Positions 42,391-50,690 of a DNA stretch of 64,000 bases are shown one piece after another. Position numbers and translations under genes: made by a program. Numbering within the stretch: position 1 is the first letter of the stretch; every line of letters starts with the position of its first letter. The notes below the pieces were generated by a model. That model was not told where the DNA came from, did no database searches, and saw only the letters and a program-made list of their open reading frames with translations. This DNA is from JAPPHA01 sp963662705 (GTDB taxonomy: Bacteria > Pseudomonadota > Alphaproteobacteria > Rhodobacterales > Rhodobacteraceae), in NCBI GenBank assembly GCA_963662705.2, contig OY759767.1, forward strand, positions 1,116,001 through 1,180,000. The letters are read 5' to 3'.

Positions 42391-43590
42391 TTACCTGAAC
42401 CTGACAGTCTGGAGGGCACCGTCCTGGATTTCGATCTCGCGGTAGTTGCCGGCCGATTCTCCACCGCCAATCATTTCGACCGCCGACGCGCCGACGTAAT
42501 CGACATCGCCTCCGCCCGCGAGAATTTTCAGGCCCTTGGCCAGTTCGCCCGGGTAGATCATTTCACCTGGAGCGTTGGCAACGTTCATGACCTGTTCCTT
42601 GAGGTCCTGGCTGCTTGACGATCCCGCCGCCTGCATGGCGAGGAGGATCAGCGCTGCCGCATCATAGGCTTCACCGACAAACGGGGCCGAACCGTCGAAG
42701 CCGGCGGCACTTGCAAGCTCGGTGAATTTCGCCAGCCCGGGGCTGTCAGTGCCCGGCGCCTGGCCGAACGAGCCGTCAAGGTCGGGGCCGATTGCCTGCG
42801 GCAGGCTTTCGCCGATCATGCCGTCCGGAAGCACGAACATGTCGAAGGCACCGCTGTCGAGCGAGCCCTGGATGATCCCGCGACCACCCTGGTCAATGTA
42901 GCCTGCAACCACGAGAACATCGCCGCCAGCCGCCGCGAGGGCGCCAACTTCGGCGCTGTAATCGGCCTTGCCGTCCTCGTGGGGTGCGTTGATCGTCACC
43001 TCGCCGCCGGCCGCTTCGAATGCGGCCTGGAAGCTGTCGGCAAGGCCCTTGCCGTAGTCGTTGTTTGTATAGGTCAGAGCGACGGACTTGATCCCCCGGT
43101 CCATGATGACATCGGTCATGACCTGGCCCTGGCGGGCGTCAGAAGGAGCCGTGCGGAAGAAAAGACCGTCATCTTCTGCGGTCGACAATCCCGGAGATGT
43201 CGCGGACGGCGAAATCATGACGATCCCGTTGGGCCGCGCGACGTTCTGAAGGACCGCGCCGGTCACGCCCGAACAGTCGGCGCCCATGATCGCGTTGACC
43301 TGGTCAGCAGTAACCAGTCGTTCGGCGGCGGTCGTCGCGGCTGCCGCGTCAATGCAGGTCGAGTCGGCACGAATCCCCGAAACCGTCGCGCCGTCCAGCA
43401 GTGCCCCCGAATCGGACACTTCCTGGATGGCCAGTTCCGCGCCACTGCCGATTCCAGGCGTCAGGGATTCGATCGGTCCGGTGAATCCCAGCAAGATCCC
43501 GATCTTGATTTCTTCCGCCTCTGCCAATGATGTCCCGGCCATGAAGATCGTTGCGGCCAGGAAAGTTTTTTTCAGCCTGCCCAGATTCAT
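42391..43590 (-). CDS. LIV-type ABC transporter binding protein (orphan)
   Basis: 399 residues from the ATG at 43590, which has GAGGAGAGAG before it. Signal peptide MNLGRLKKTFLAATIFMAGT ends near SLAEAEE. The mature part shows the type I fold: IKIGILLGFTGPIESLTPGI, GADCSGVTGAVLQNVARPNG, FFRTAPSDARQGQVMTDVIM, VALTYTNNDYGKGLADSFQA, and FVGEAYDAAALILLAMQAAG. Family role: capture of amino acids or aromatic or amide compounds in the periplasm. No permease or ATPase genes are nearby; the LIV system at 1-6 kb has its own binding protein. It lies alone between insertion remnants, so it may be a transported fragment of a larger operon. Confidence 0.92.
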   Translation of the reverse strand: MNLGRLKKTFLAATIFMAGTSLAEAEEIKIGILLGFTGPIESLTPGIGSGAELAIQEVSDSGALLDGATVSGIRADSTCIDAAAATTAAERLVTADQVNAIMGADCSGVTGAVLQNVARPNGIVMISPSATSPGLSTAEDDGLFFRTAPSDARQGQVMTDVIMDRGIKSVALTYTNNDYGKGLADSFQAAFEAAGGEVTINAPHEDGKADYSAEVGALAAAGGDVLVVAGYIDQGGRGIIQGSLDSGAFDMFVLPDGMIGESLPQAIGPDLDGSFGQAPGTDSPGLAKFTELASAAGFDGSAPFVGEAYDAAALILLAMQAAGSSSSQDLKEQVMNVANAPGEMIYPGELAKGLKILAGGGDVDYVGASAVEMIGGGESAGNYREIEIQDGALQTVRFR

Positions 43591-43629
43591 TGTCTCTCTC
43601 CTCAATGGGGTAAATCCAGCGTGGTTAAC

Positions 43630-43971
43630 TCAATTTAGCAAACCGCCCGGAAAGTACAATTTTGCAGGGGCGGGCAGCGGCGAAACGTGGTCGCCAACAG
43701 GAACTTCGGCAGCAGCGCTTTTGCGGATGTCGGTCCGCAGGACGTCCACGACGCTTTCTCGGTCGCGATCGAGAATGGCCCTGATGCTGTCCGGTTTCCG
43801 CGCATCGGACATGGTCTCGTGGTCAAGCAGCGCACGGATCTCGTTCTGCAGGTCGGAGACTTCCGTTTCGACGTCATCCAGCATCTTCTCGAACCGTGCG
43901 CCCGCAGTTTTGCGCCGTGCGAATACCTCTTCCTTGTGTTCCCGATCCACGGTTATCCTGAACGACTGCAT
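43630..43971 (-). CDS. Hypothetical protein with coiled-coil character
   Basis: 113 residues from the ATG at 43971. The middle (RFEKMLDDVETEVSDLQNEI, RALLDHETMSDARKPDSIRA) is highly charged with heptad-like hydrophobics and could form a coiled coil. No recognised family. It begins seven bases after the terminal-type repeat at 43978-44010, so it may be cargo or a chance frame at the edge of the element. Confidence 0.35.
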   Translation of the reverse strand: MQSFRITVDREHKEEVFARRKTAGARFEKMLDDVETEVSDLQNEIRALLDHETMSDARKPDSIRAILDRDRESVVDVLRTDIRKSAAAEVPVGDHVSPLPAPAKLYFPGGLLN

Positions 43972-43977
43972 GACACT

Positions 43978-44010
43978 GGCCCTAAACGCACATACCGATT
44001 CCGCCATAGG
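43978..44010. repeat. Terminal-type repeat (33-bp variant) after a recombinase remnant
   Basis: GGCCCTAAACGCACATACCG continuing to CCGCCATAGG; the same as 34444-34480 in inverted orientation but lacking four central bases. Recombinase C-terminal codons (KKNGVKKPKA) lie beside it on the minus strand. Confidence 0.65.
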
Positions 44011-44078
44011 ATTTTCATGCCTTTGGTTTCTTGACTCCGTTCTTCTTGGGTCTCGGGGCTGAGAGGAACGGTGAGGTA

Positions 44079-44315
44079 TCATAAGGACCGATATTCGTTG
44101 ATGCCCCGATAGATTGTCGCAGGATGGACATTGAATGTCCTTGCGACTGGGGAGATTGATTTGCCGGTGTTGACGAGTTCCAGGACAAGCTTCTTCTGAT
44201 CATCCTTGAACTTCGGAGGTCGCCCGAACGAAACCCCGCGAGCCCATGGCCGCCTCTCGTCGCATTCACGGGCGATTTCCGTGCATTTGATGCTGAGCAC
44301 TGCGAGGATGCACAT
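44079..44315 (-). pseudogene. C-terminal fragment of a Hin/resolvase-type recombinase
   Basis: Minus-strand sequence EIARECDERRPWARGVSFGR, PPKFKDDQKKLVLELVNTGK, SISPVARTFNVHPATIYRGI matches the linker and helix-turn-helix of a Hin-family recombinase. The catalytic domain is missing. Downstream codons (FLSAPRPKKNGVKKPKA, other frame) belong to a second, Pin-type recombinase end, so two recombinase tails were joined here. Confidence 0.75.
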
Positions 44316-44400
44316 TCATCCGGCTTGCCTGTGCCGTTCATGCCTTGCTGTGCGGACGAGCTGCGAGAGACCCGAGTGTAATTCAACAAAAGCAGCTGCA

Positions 44401-44937
44401 TCATTCTGCTCCAATCCATTTCATGCCGTAGTCATTGCCCGGATCGCGATACATGCTGTGGGCGTGCTCTTGTTCCCGCGCTTCGGCCAGCGTGTCCTGG
44501 GGTGCATATTCGATGATCGTCGAAGGCGCGGTAATTCGGAAGTAGGCGAAACCCGGCGCGTCCTGCGGTCCCCACCAGCCGAAATAGGTGTCGTCGAGTT
44601 CGGCCATGACGGTTTCCATCTTTGCTGCGTTGTCGTCGTCGTTGATGAAGCCGAGGCGTGTTTGAATCAGCGCGATCAGCAATTCTCTCTGCGCCTCGGA
44701 CAGATCGCTGCCTTTGATGCCATTGTGAGCAACGGTGGTGCCGTATTCACCTGGGCCCAGCAAAAGGTTGGTGGCCTTGTCACTTCGGATGGCCTGTGCC
44801 TTTTGATCTTCGCTCAGGCTCTCGAGCAAGGCCTGCGCCGCGTTGACTTCATCCCCCACGATGAACTCCGTCTTGCCGTCATGGTCGATGTAGAGCGGCT
44901 GCCCGCCTGTCAGCATGGGCGAGAAGGTCACATCAGC
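44401..44937 (-). CDS. DUF3500 protein, C-terminal part (gene split by a group II intron)
   Basis: The reading frame resumes at 44937 with ADVTFSPMLTGGQPLYIDHD and runs 178 codons to the stop at 44401, including LRSDEVNAAQALLESLSED-type helices, FGWWGPQDAPGFAYFRITAP and STIIEYAPQDT. It continues the protein whose first 190 codons are at 49660-50229. Joining the two parts at GINVTIYG / ADVTFSPM restores one frame of 368 residues with the usual DUF3500 layout (inference from frame and sequence). DUF3500 proteins are exported proteins without a known reaction. The intron lies on the opposite strand to the gene, so RNA splicing cannot restore this mRNA. Confidence 0.85.
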   Translation of the reverse strand, partial: ADVTFSPMLTGGQPLYIDHDGKTEFIVGDEVNAAQALLESLSEDQKAQAIRSDKATNLLLGPGEYGTTVAHNGIKGSDLSEAQRELLIALIQTRLGFINDDDNAAKMETVMAELDDTYFGWWGPQDAPGFAYFRITAPSTIIEYAPQDTLAEAREQEHAHSMYRDPGNDYGMKWIGAE

Positions 44938-45558
44938 CCTTGCGCCAGGCAAAGCTCTGGCTGGGAGGAGGTGGAGATGTAGATCGAAACTGAAACCCAA
45001 CATCGCGGTCCAGCGGGTGAAACCCCCGTCCGGTAAAGGCCAGTCAGCCAGCCGGAAGCGAGTGTTGCATGGCGTACGGCAACGTGCGTCGTGAAGCGTA
45101 CACAGCGGGCAGCGAAGCAACGCTATTGAGCCTCGAAAATTACAACGATGGTGCCTTTGTTGTGGGCTTTGCAGGGGCAGCACCGGAAGCGCCGCCATGG
45201 CGAGGCGTGACGGGCCGTCCGGGGTCGCGGGAACGTTGCAGAGCTGTAGATGGACCGCCAGGGAACCTGGGAGACCCGGTTCCGTCCGTGCGTGGAACAG
45301 GCTGGAAAGGGAATGCCAGCGAGATCAATCCAGACCCCGGCCCGGCATCGGGCCTGCACGATGCCGGGAGCGTTAAGAGCGGGAACGAACCCCAGCAGGA
45401 TACGCACGGTACCGGACGGCGAAACAATAAGCCCAAGGGATGCGGGATCGGGAGTCGTAGCGCTCTGATAGTACCTGTGAAGGCGGGGAACCGAGGCCAT
45501 CGGGACCCGGTGAAGGAAAGCGGAGCGTCGCATGAACAGAACCGGAGGAGGGAAACAC

Positions 45559-46066
45559 ATGGAGACGTCGAGCTTCGACATCGTGTCAACGAAACAAACC
45601 CGGATAGCCGAACTGGCGAGGACGTGCCCGGACATGGTGTTCACGACCTTGCACCACCACATTGACCTTGACTGGATGATCGTGGCCCTGAACCTCACAC
45701 GAGTGGACGGGGCAGCGGGCATCGACGGGGTGACGGCGATGGACTACGAAACCCACGCGGAGGCCAACCTGCTTGACCTTCTGGGGCGTATGAAGTCTGG
45801 CCGCTATCGTGCCCCGCCGGTACGCCGGCACTACATCCCGAAAGCGGATGGAGGGCAGCGACCGCTGGGCATCCCGACCTACGAGGACAAGGTGGCGCAG
45901 CGAGCCATACTGATGCTGCTGGAGCCGATCTACGAGGCGGACTTTCTGCCGTGCTCGTACGGCTTCAGGCCCGGCCATTCTGCCCACGGAGCGTTGAAAG
46001 ACCTCCGGACGGGACTGGCCGTGGAAGGCCGCAGATGGGTGATTGATGCCGACATTTCGAAATACT
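45559..46066 (+). pseudogene. ltrA: Group II intron reverse transcriptase/maturase, 5' part
   Basis: GGAGGAGGG precedes the ATG at 45559. Readable reverse transcriptase blocks 0-3 include NLTRVDGAAGIDGVTAMDYE, YRAPPVRRHYIPKADGGQRP, LGIPTYEDKVAQRAILMLLE and CSYGFRPGHSAHGAL, ending RWVIDADISKY. Translation then enters inserted DNA and stops after about 20 foreign residues. The reading frame resumes at 48763 as FDSIDHKHLRGF, so removal of the insert would restore an intact protein. As it stands it gives only a truncated protein without the YADD active site. Confidence 0.9.
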
Positions 46067-46094
46067 TGGAGTCATCGTCATACTGCCCCCCGGT

Positions 46095-48302
46095 TCATTC
46101 AAGCTGTTCGAACAGACTTGGATGATTGTCTACGACTTTGATACGTAATGCTTTTTTCTTGCCTGCACGAATATGCACCGCCTCCAGCGCCCCGCGCTTT
46201 ACACGTTGCAATACGGTCTGGCGGGATACGCCGAGACGGCGGGTAGCCTCGCGCATTGGCACGTAATCCGGTGGCGCCTGCTCCATGAGTTGGGGGCGGA
46301 AGGCCTCCGTAATGCGAATGCGCCATGGTGCTCCCGGCGTGGTCTGCTCACCATCGATGAATCCGTCATTGAGCCATCGATGAACTGTCGAGGTTGCGAC
46401 GTCAAGGATCTCGGCAGCCCGCTTGATGGTCACCAGCTCGGCGTCGGCAGCCCGTATTTTCGGGTCGAAGCGCGGGATTTTCCAGTGGTTTCGGAGATTC
46501 CGGACACGTGTCTTGTTGAAGCGATGTCCGTAGGCTGTGGTCTTGCCCTGACGGTTGAGGATGCCGGCAATGATGTCATCGGGATGGAATTGCGCGAGGC
46601 GGCGGATCAGGTCGATCGTGTCGTCGTCCGTGCGGATCGTTGCCTGCCGCTTGCGGGGGCGCTCGACTTCGGCTTCGGTGAACAGGCCTCCACACCAGCG
46701 TAGCGTCAGGTGAGCCCGACAGTCTCCGCGAGGCGCGGTAATGATGACTTCTTCCAGCACCGTGCGTACCAGTTCCTTCTTGTCCCTTATGGTGGTTCCG
46801 GGGGCATTCCAGGCGCGTTGCAGGTCGTTTCCCAGGGCCAGGATCGCGGCGCGCTCGGCCTCGGTGAGCTGGCGCGGCCGATCCCGTACCCGGCGCTCGA
46901 GTTCCCTCTGTGCGTCTTCGAGCGCGACAAGGCTGCGTTCCCATTCCGCCTCGAGGTTGCGCCCCACAAGGCGGTTCTCCGGTTCCACGGCCCGATAGCG
47001 GCGTTCCGCCCGCTCGGCATCGTAGCGAGCCCGCTCGACAGCCAACCGCCACTGTTCAAGCCCCCGCTCGTAGCCGGTTTCGATCTGTTCGGCAGCCAGG
47101 ATCGCGGCGTCAAGGCTTGCCGGCCGGATCGCCTCAAGCACTGCCATGGCGACAGCCTGATCGATCTGCACGGCGCCGATGGACATGCAGGACTTGTGTC
47201 GCCCCTCAACCAGTGTCTTGCCATGGCAATGATAGCCGGGCGAGGAGGTCCGGCCCCTGTAGTGGGTTCTCAGCCGGCGACCGCACTGGCCACAGGTGGC
47301 GATGCCCTGCAGCAATGCAGTGCCCTCACGGACAGCCCCGCCGCCCCCGTGCGGTCGTGGCCTCGTGTTGCTGGCTATGCGCTCGAGTATCGCCTCGTGG
47401 GTTTGCCAGTCGATATAGCCGGGATGATGATCATGGATCAGGACGTTCCATTCCGATCTGGGCAACGTGCGGTTGCGGGTCCGCATCGTTCCGTTGGCAT
47501 CGACGTAGCGTTCGCGCCGGGTCTTGCCATAAACGTAGGCACCGGCATAGACCGGATTGGTCAACACCTGGTGGATCGTGGCATATGATGGCGGGATCCA
47601 GACGACATCGGCTCCAAGGTGTCGGCGATTCGGGAAGTTGAGACCCTCGGACATGAACCAGAACCAGACGCGGCGCACCGATCCGAGCTCGGCAAAACGT
47701 TCAAAGACGGAGCGTATTGCCGCCTGTATCGCCTCGTCGGGATCGATCAGGATCTCGGCATTCGCGTCGCCCCGGACATACCCGATCGGCTGTCCCCGGT
47801 AGAGTTCGCCGCGGGCCGCCTTGTTGCGGATCCCGCCATCGAGGCGGGCCTGCAGAATGTGAAGCTCGGCCTCCGAGAATGTTCCTTTTAGTCCCAACAG
47901 TAGCCTGTCATTGAACAGTTTGGGGTGGTAGATGCCATCGGCATCGCCGATCAGCGTATCAGTGTATCCGCACAGGTCGAGCAATTTGTACCAGTCGGTA
48001 TTGTTTCTGGCGAGCCTTGAGACTTCGAGGCCGAGAAGGATGCCGACGCCGCCGAGCGCGACCTCGGCTGTCATGTGGGCGAATCCGCTGCGCCCGTCGG
48101 CGAAAGCACCGGACAAGCCGAGATCGTCATCGATGACCGTGATCTGATCGGGGTGCCACCCGAAATCACGGGCACGCTCGGCAAGGGCATATTGACGACG
48201 GGTTGATTCGCGATGGTTTTCGACTTGAGTGGGTGTCGATTGGCGAATGTAGACCATGGCGCGGCGCTGGAGATGAAAAGCCGTGATTTTGCTGTCAGTC
48301 AT
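46095..48302 (-). CDS. Large serine recombinase with zinc ribbon
   Basis: 735 residues. Catalytic domain: MVYIRQSTPTQVENHRESTR (nucleophile S22), GLEVSRLARNNTDWYKLLDL and GLKGTFSEAELHILQARLDG. A recombinase domain follows (residues ~180-300; VFERFAELGSVRRVWFWFMS), then a zinc ribbon CGQCGRRLRT with CHGK and C (~330-370), a long coiled-coil region (~390-470), and a C-terminal pair of DNA-binding segments: KRAAEILDVATSTVHRWLND and MREATRRLGVSRQTVLQRVK. This C-terminal double helix-turn-helix is characteristic of the family. It catalyses excision and insertion of its element at a 2-bp core. Start overlaps the small upstream gene. Confidence 0.93.
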   Translation of the reverse strand: MTDSKITAFHLQRRAMVYIRQSTPTQVENHRESTRRQYALAERARDFGWHPDQITVIDDDLGLSGAFADGRSGFAHMTAEVALGGVGILLGLEVSRLARNNTDWYKLLDLCGYTDTLIGDADGIYHPKLFNDRLLLGLKGTFSEAELHILQARLDGGIRNKAARGELYRGQPIGYVRGDANAEILIDPDEAIQAAIRSVFERFAELGSVRRVWFWFMSEGLNFPNRRHLGADVVWIPPSYATIHQVLTNPVYAGAYVYGKTRRERYVDANGTMRTRNRTLPRSEWNVLIHDHHPGYIDWQTHEAILERIASNTRPRPHGGGGAVREGTALLQGIATCGQCGRRLRTHYRGRTSSPGYHCHGKTLVEGRHKSCMSIGAVQIDQAVAMAVLEAIRPASLDAAILAAEQIETGYERGLEQWRLAVERARYDAERAERRYRAVEPENRLVGRNLEAEWERSLVALEDAQRELERRVRDRPRQLTEAERAAILALGNDLQRAWNAPGTTIRDKKELVRTVLEEVIITAPRGDCRAHLTLRWCGGLFTEAEVERPRKRQATIRTDDDTIDLIRRLAQFHPDDIIAGILNRQGKTTAYGHRFNKTRVRNLRNHWKIPRFDPKIRAADAELVTIKRAAEILDVATSTVHRWLNDGFIDGEQTTPGAPWRIRITEAFRPQLMEQAPPDYVPMREATRRLGVSRQTVLQRVKRGALEAVHIRAGKKKALRIKVVDNHPSLFEQLE

Positions 48303-48456
48303 TGCTCTTGCTCCCGGTCTCCGGGTGAATGGGCGCGGCCTGCATGATCAGTTTTGCCAGCTGTGCGATCACCGTGCGGCGTGTTTCCTCGTCGAGGTGT
48401 TCCCACAACTGGTCGTACGGTTTCGGGATCTCCGGATAGTCCAGGTGCAGTTGCAT
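48295..48456 (-). CDS. Small protein of the recombinase cassette
   Basis: 53 residues from the ATG at 48456, preceded by CGGAGGAG. MQLHLDYPEIPKPYDQLWEH, then LDEETRRTVIAQLAKLIMQA. Its stop overlaps the recombinase start by 8 bp. Homologues of about this size precede such recombinases; the function is not known to me. Longer frames starting at 48492 are less likely because the strong ribosome-binding site is before 48456. Confidence 0.75.
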   Translation of the reverse strand: MQLHLDYPEIPKPYDQLWEHLDEETRRTVIAQLAKLIMQAAPIHPETGSKSND

Positions 48457-48724
48457 GATGCTCCTCCGTTTCAGAACGTCGAAGCAGAGCATTCACCACG
48501 AATCGCATGCGCAACAGGGCGTGCGGCTCGGCCACCAGTTCACGATTGGCGGTCGGGACGAACTTGTCCGTTGCCGCGTCCGTCCACTCGAGGGGAACAA
48601 TGCGACGGCTGCCGTCGGGAAACAGCAACAGGAGCCGAAGGCGCCCCTCGCGATAGAGCTGCTTCAGAACCGGAACGGTCTCCCCTTCGAGGACATGCGC
48701 CTTGCGGGTGATCCTGACCGTCAC
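48299..48724 (-). CDS. DUF5372-like first gene of the recombinase cassette
   Basis: 141 residues as read. The N-terminal ~90 residues are coherent: MTVRITRKAHVLEGETVPVL, KQLYREGRLRLLLLFPDGSR, RIVPLEWTDAATDKFVPTAN. From about residue 95 the frame continues through the next gene out of phase (GDPETVRPVVGTPRRGNTPH) and looks like coincidental coding, so the gene may have lost its original stop by a frameshift, or it overlaps the small gene naturally. Function unknown; paired with the recombinase in this three-gene layout. Confidence 0.65.
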   Translation of the reverse strand: MTVRITRKAHVLEGETVPVLKQLYREGRLRLLLLFPDGSRRIVPLEWTDAATDKFVPTANRELVAEPHALLRMRFVVNALLRRSETEEHHATAPGLSGDPETVRPVVGTPRRGNTPHGDRTAGKTDHAGRAHSPGDREQEQ

Positions 48725-48762
48725 AGGAAGTTCGCGGAGGTGGGTAGTGTGTCGTACGGTCT

Positions 48763-49569
48763 TTCGATAGCATCGATCACAAGCACCTGCGGGGGTTCCT
48801 TGACCAGAGGATCAACGACGGCGTCGTTCGACGGATGATCGACAAATGGCTGGCAGCAGGAGTGCTCGACAATGGCGTCCTGCAACGCACCGAAGAAGGC
48901 ACGCCTCAGGGTGGGGTAGTTAGTCCGATCCTCGCCAATATTTTCCTGCACCATGTGCTGGATGTATGGATGAGAGAGGATGTGGCACCACGCGTTGGGG
49001 CGCACCGACTGGTGCGGTACGCGGATGACTTTGTCATTGCATTCAGGAACCGCCGGGATGGCGAGCGGGTGCTCGCGGTCCTTGGCAAGCGGCTTGCGCG
49101 GTATGGGCTCACGCTCCATGACGGCAAGACGCGCTTTGTGGATTTCCGGCCCATGCACAGGCAGGGCGGCGGACATGACGGACAGGGCAAGTTCGACTTC
49201 CTCGGCTTCACCCACTTGTGGGGCAAGTCACGGCGAGGTCGGCTGGTCGTACGTCAGTTCACGGCCCGCGACCGGTTTGCACGGGCTGCCAAGTCCATAC
49301 GGGACTGGTGCAGGAACAACCGGCATCTCCCGCTCCAGGAGCAACACCGGCACCTTGGTCGGGTAATCCGGGGGCATTGCGGCTACTACGGTCTGACCGG
49401 CAACAGCAAACAGATAAGCCGCTTTCGTAAAGCGGTGATACGTAGCTGGCATTGCGGGCTTGGCCGTCGACACCGCGACGGGAAACTGTCATGGACGAGG
49501 ATGAAAGATATCCTGGTACTGTTCCCGCTGCCACAGGCCAAGGTCGTCCATTCGATCTACGCCAAATGA
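48763..49569 (+). pseudogene. ltrA: Group II intron reverse transcriptase/maturase, 3' part
   Basis: Resumes as FDSIDHKHLRGFLDQRINDG and contains block 4-5 EGTPQGGVVSPILANIFLHH, the catalytic YADD motif in RLVRYADDFVIAFRN and the maturase (domain X) region FARAAKSIRDWCRNNRHLPL, then HCGYYGLTGNSKQISRFRKA. No HNH endonuclease domain follows, so mobility would rely on other target-cleavage routes. It has no start of its own; the ATG at 48835 is internal. Confidence 0.9.
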
Positions 49570-49583
49570 GCGAAACTGACATG

Positions 49584-49617
49584 CGAGGAACCGGATGCTC
49601 TAATGCGGGCACGTCCG
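49584..49617 (+). ncRNA. Group II intron domain V, with altered triad
   Basis: GAGGAACCGGATGCTCTAAT then GCGGGCACGTCCGGGAC fold into the expected 34-nt hairpin with a CGTCCGG 3' strand. In my alignment the catalytic triad usually read AGC is AAC here (GGAACCGG), and the pairing base at the 3' strand also differs, which would weaken catalysis. Confidence 0.6.
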
Positions 49618-49659
49618 GGACTGCGGGGGAAGGGGCACCGCAAGGTCCCCTTCTACCCA

Positions 49660-50229
49660 GCCGTAGATCGTCACGTTGATGCCAAGGTGATGACCACCGA
49701 ACTGGAACATCCAGGGCTTGGTCGCAGAAGGCTCTCCCAAGATGGCGACGTAGAAATGATCGACGCCATATTTGTTGAACCAATGGTCTGTCGGAAAGGT
49801 CTGCTCCGCGGCAAGTTGGTATTCGAGGTTTCGAATGCCGCGGGGGCTCATGATCTCGGCCAGCAGCGCATCCATCAATGTATGTTGCTCTCTGCTGAGC
49901 GCGCTCAGTTTCAACCCGCCGCGCGGGATCATGCCTTCAGGAAAATTGGACCAGTTGGAGCGTTGCGCGTTGTCGGTGAAGGCATAGGTTGCCTTGCCGC
50001 GCTGCCCGGCATTCAGCGCTTCAAGGAAAGCCTTGGCCGCTGCGGTGATCGCCTCTGTCTTGGCATCGGTTTTGTGGGGCTGGAAACTGTCGCGAAGCCG
50101 CGCGTCAATCGGCGCGGTATTCACGCCAAAAACGATGCCTGTTGCCAGTCGGGGTTGTGCGAACACAAAGGCCATGAAGGCGAACAGAACGATGGCTAAT
50201 ACGCCCAGGGCCCTTAAGGCGATTTTCAT
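49660..50229 (-). CDS. DUF3500 protein, N-terminal part (gene split by a group II intron)
   Basis: 190 codons from the ATG at 50229 (GGGAGGCACGC before it) to the intron boundary at 49660. Signal peptide or membrane anchor MKIALRALGVLAIVLFAFMA; then TEAITAAAKAFLEALNAGQR, FPEGMIPRGGLKLSALSREQ and DHFYVAILGEPSATKPWMFQ, FGGHHLGINVTIYG. HHL is followed by the typical end of the DUF3500 middle region. After the boundary the frame enters the intron and stops after about 20 foreign residues (WVEGDLAVPLPP). See the C-terminal part at 44401-44937. Confidence 0.88.
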
Positions 50230-50310
50230 GCGTGCCTCCCGCCAAGAGGGAATTGTGCGTCACAGCCGCAGACGGAGACGATCGCCTTGCTCTTCACCCT
50301 CATCGAAGAC

Positions 50311-50332
50311 GGGGTCGATTCCGGTACGGGGC
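50311..50332. repeat. 22-bp match to the Tn3-type terminal repeat
   Basis: GGGGTCGATTCCGGTACGGG plus GC, identical to the outer 22 bases of the repeat at 12368-12405 but not to its inner part. The surrounding 50230-50690 stretch holds no gene I recognise. Confidence 0.6.
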
Positions 50333-50525
50333 CTATCTCCATTTGGTCATCGCCTCTCCTCGCAATGAAGGCCCCATCGTGCAGTTTGTTCGTAAAACCA
50401 CGTTAAGGAAGAACATCGCGCGAACACCCGGCCTTTTGATTCAGGCAGCCTATTTCCTGCTCAAGCCGAGGTACAATGGACGCGCGATGGGCCGGTCTTT
50501 CCGAGATAGCCTGTCGCCTTGTCCA

Positions 50526-50563
50526 TATACGGGTCGTTTGCGGGGGCGTAATCCTACGCTAAG
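50526..50563. repeat. Tn3-type terminal repeat variant
   Basis: ATACGGGTCGTTTGCGGGGG followed by CGTAATCCTACGCTAAG. The inner TACGCTAAG is the Tn3-family consensus; the outer end is diverged. Confidence 0.5.
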
Positions 50564-50602
50564 CATATTTTTTCTCCCTGAGGGCGCGATCATAAGTAAC
50601 TG

Positions 50603-50657
50603 GCCTAAACCCAACATGGGATCGATTCCGGTAAGGGGCAGAATCGTACGTTTAGCC
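50603..50657. repeat. Composite 55-bp repeat joining two kinds of transposon ends
   Basis: It begins GGCCTAAACCCAACAT, the tip of the 37-bp repeats (8002-8038), and continues as a 38-bp Tn3-type repeat, GGGATCGATTCCGGTAAGGG ... TACGTTTAG (50618-50655). GGCCTAAAC at the start and GTTTAGCC at the end are inverted, so the unit may be two ends brought together. Confidence 0.6.
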
Positions 50658-50690
50658 CCGGAATAGACACTTTGTGTCACGCGCCCCGCG

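Larger units (their letters stand above)
46066..48762 (-). mobile_element. Serine-recombinase element, three genes, inserted at a TT core
   Basis: At the left junction the reverse-transcriptase sequence AAATAC is followed by TT and foreign DNA; at the right junction foreign DNA ends and TTCGATAGC resumes the gene. Joining across one TT (46066-46067 / 48763-48764) restores AAATACTTCGATAGC and the frame KYFDSIDHK. Thus the element is 2697 bp with a 2-bp crossover and no longer duplication, as expected of a serine recombinase. It carries three genes on the minus strand: a DUF5372-like protein, a small protein and the recombinase, in that order of transcription. Confidence 0.88.
44938..49659 (+). 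mobile_element. Group II intron in a DUF3500 gene, itself interrupted
   Basis: Boundaries are set by the two halves of the DUF3500 frame. The 5' part begins near CCTTGCGCCAGG and has group II-like sequence (GGTAAAGGCCAGTCAGCCAG, CCGGAAGCGAGTG). An LtrA-type reverse transcriptase starts at 45559. Domain V is near 49584-49617 and a D6-like stem (AGGGGCACC, GGTCCCCT) precedes CTACCCA at the 3' end. Removing the 2697-bp serine-recombinase element (46066-48762) leaves 2025 bp, a normal intron size. Exact 5' and 3' nucleotides are uncertain by a few bases. Confidence 0.82.
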
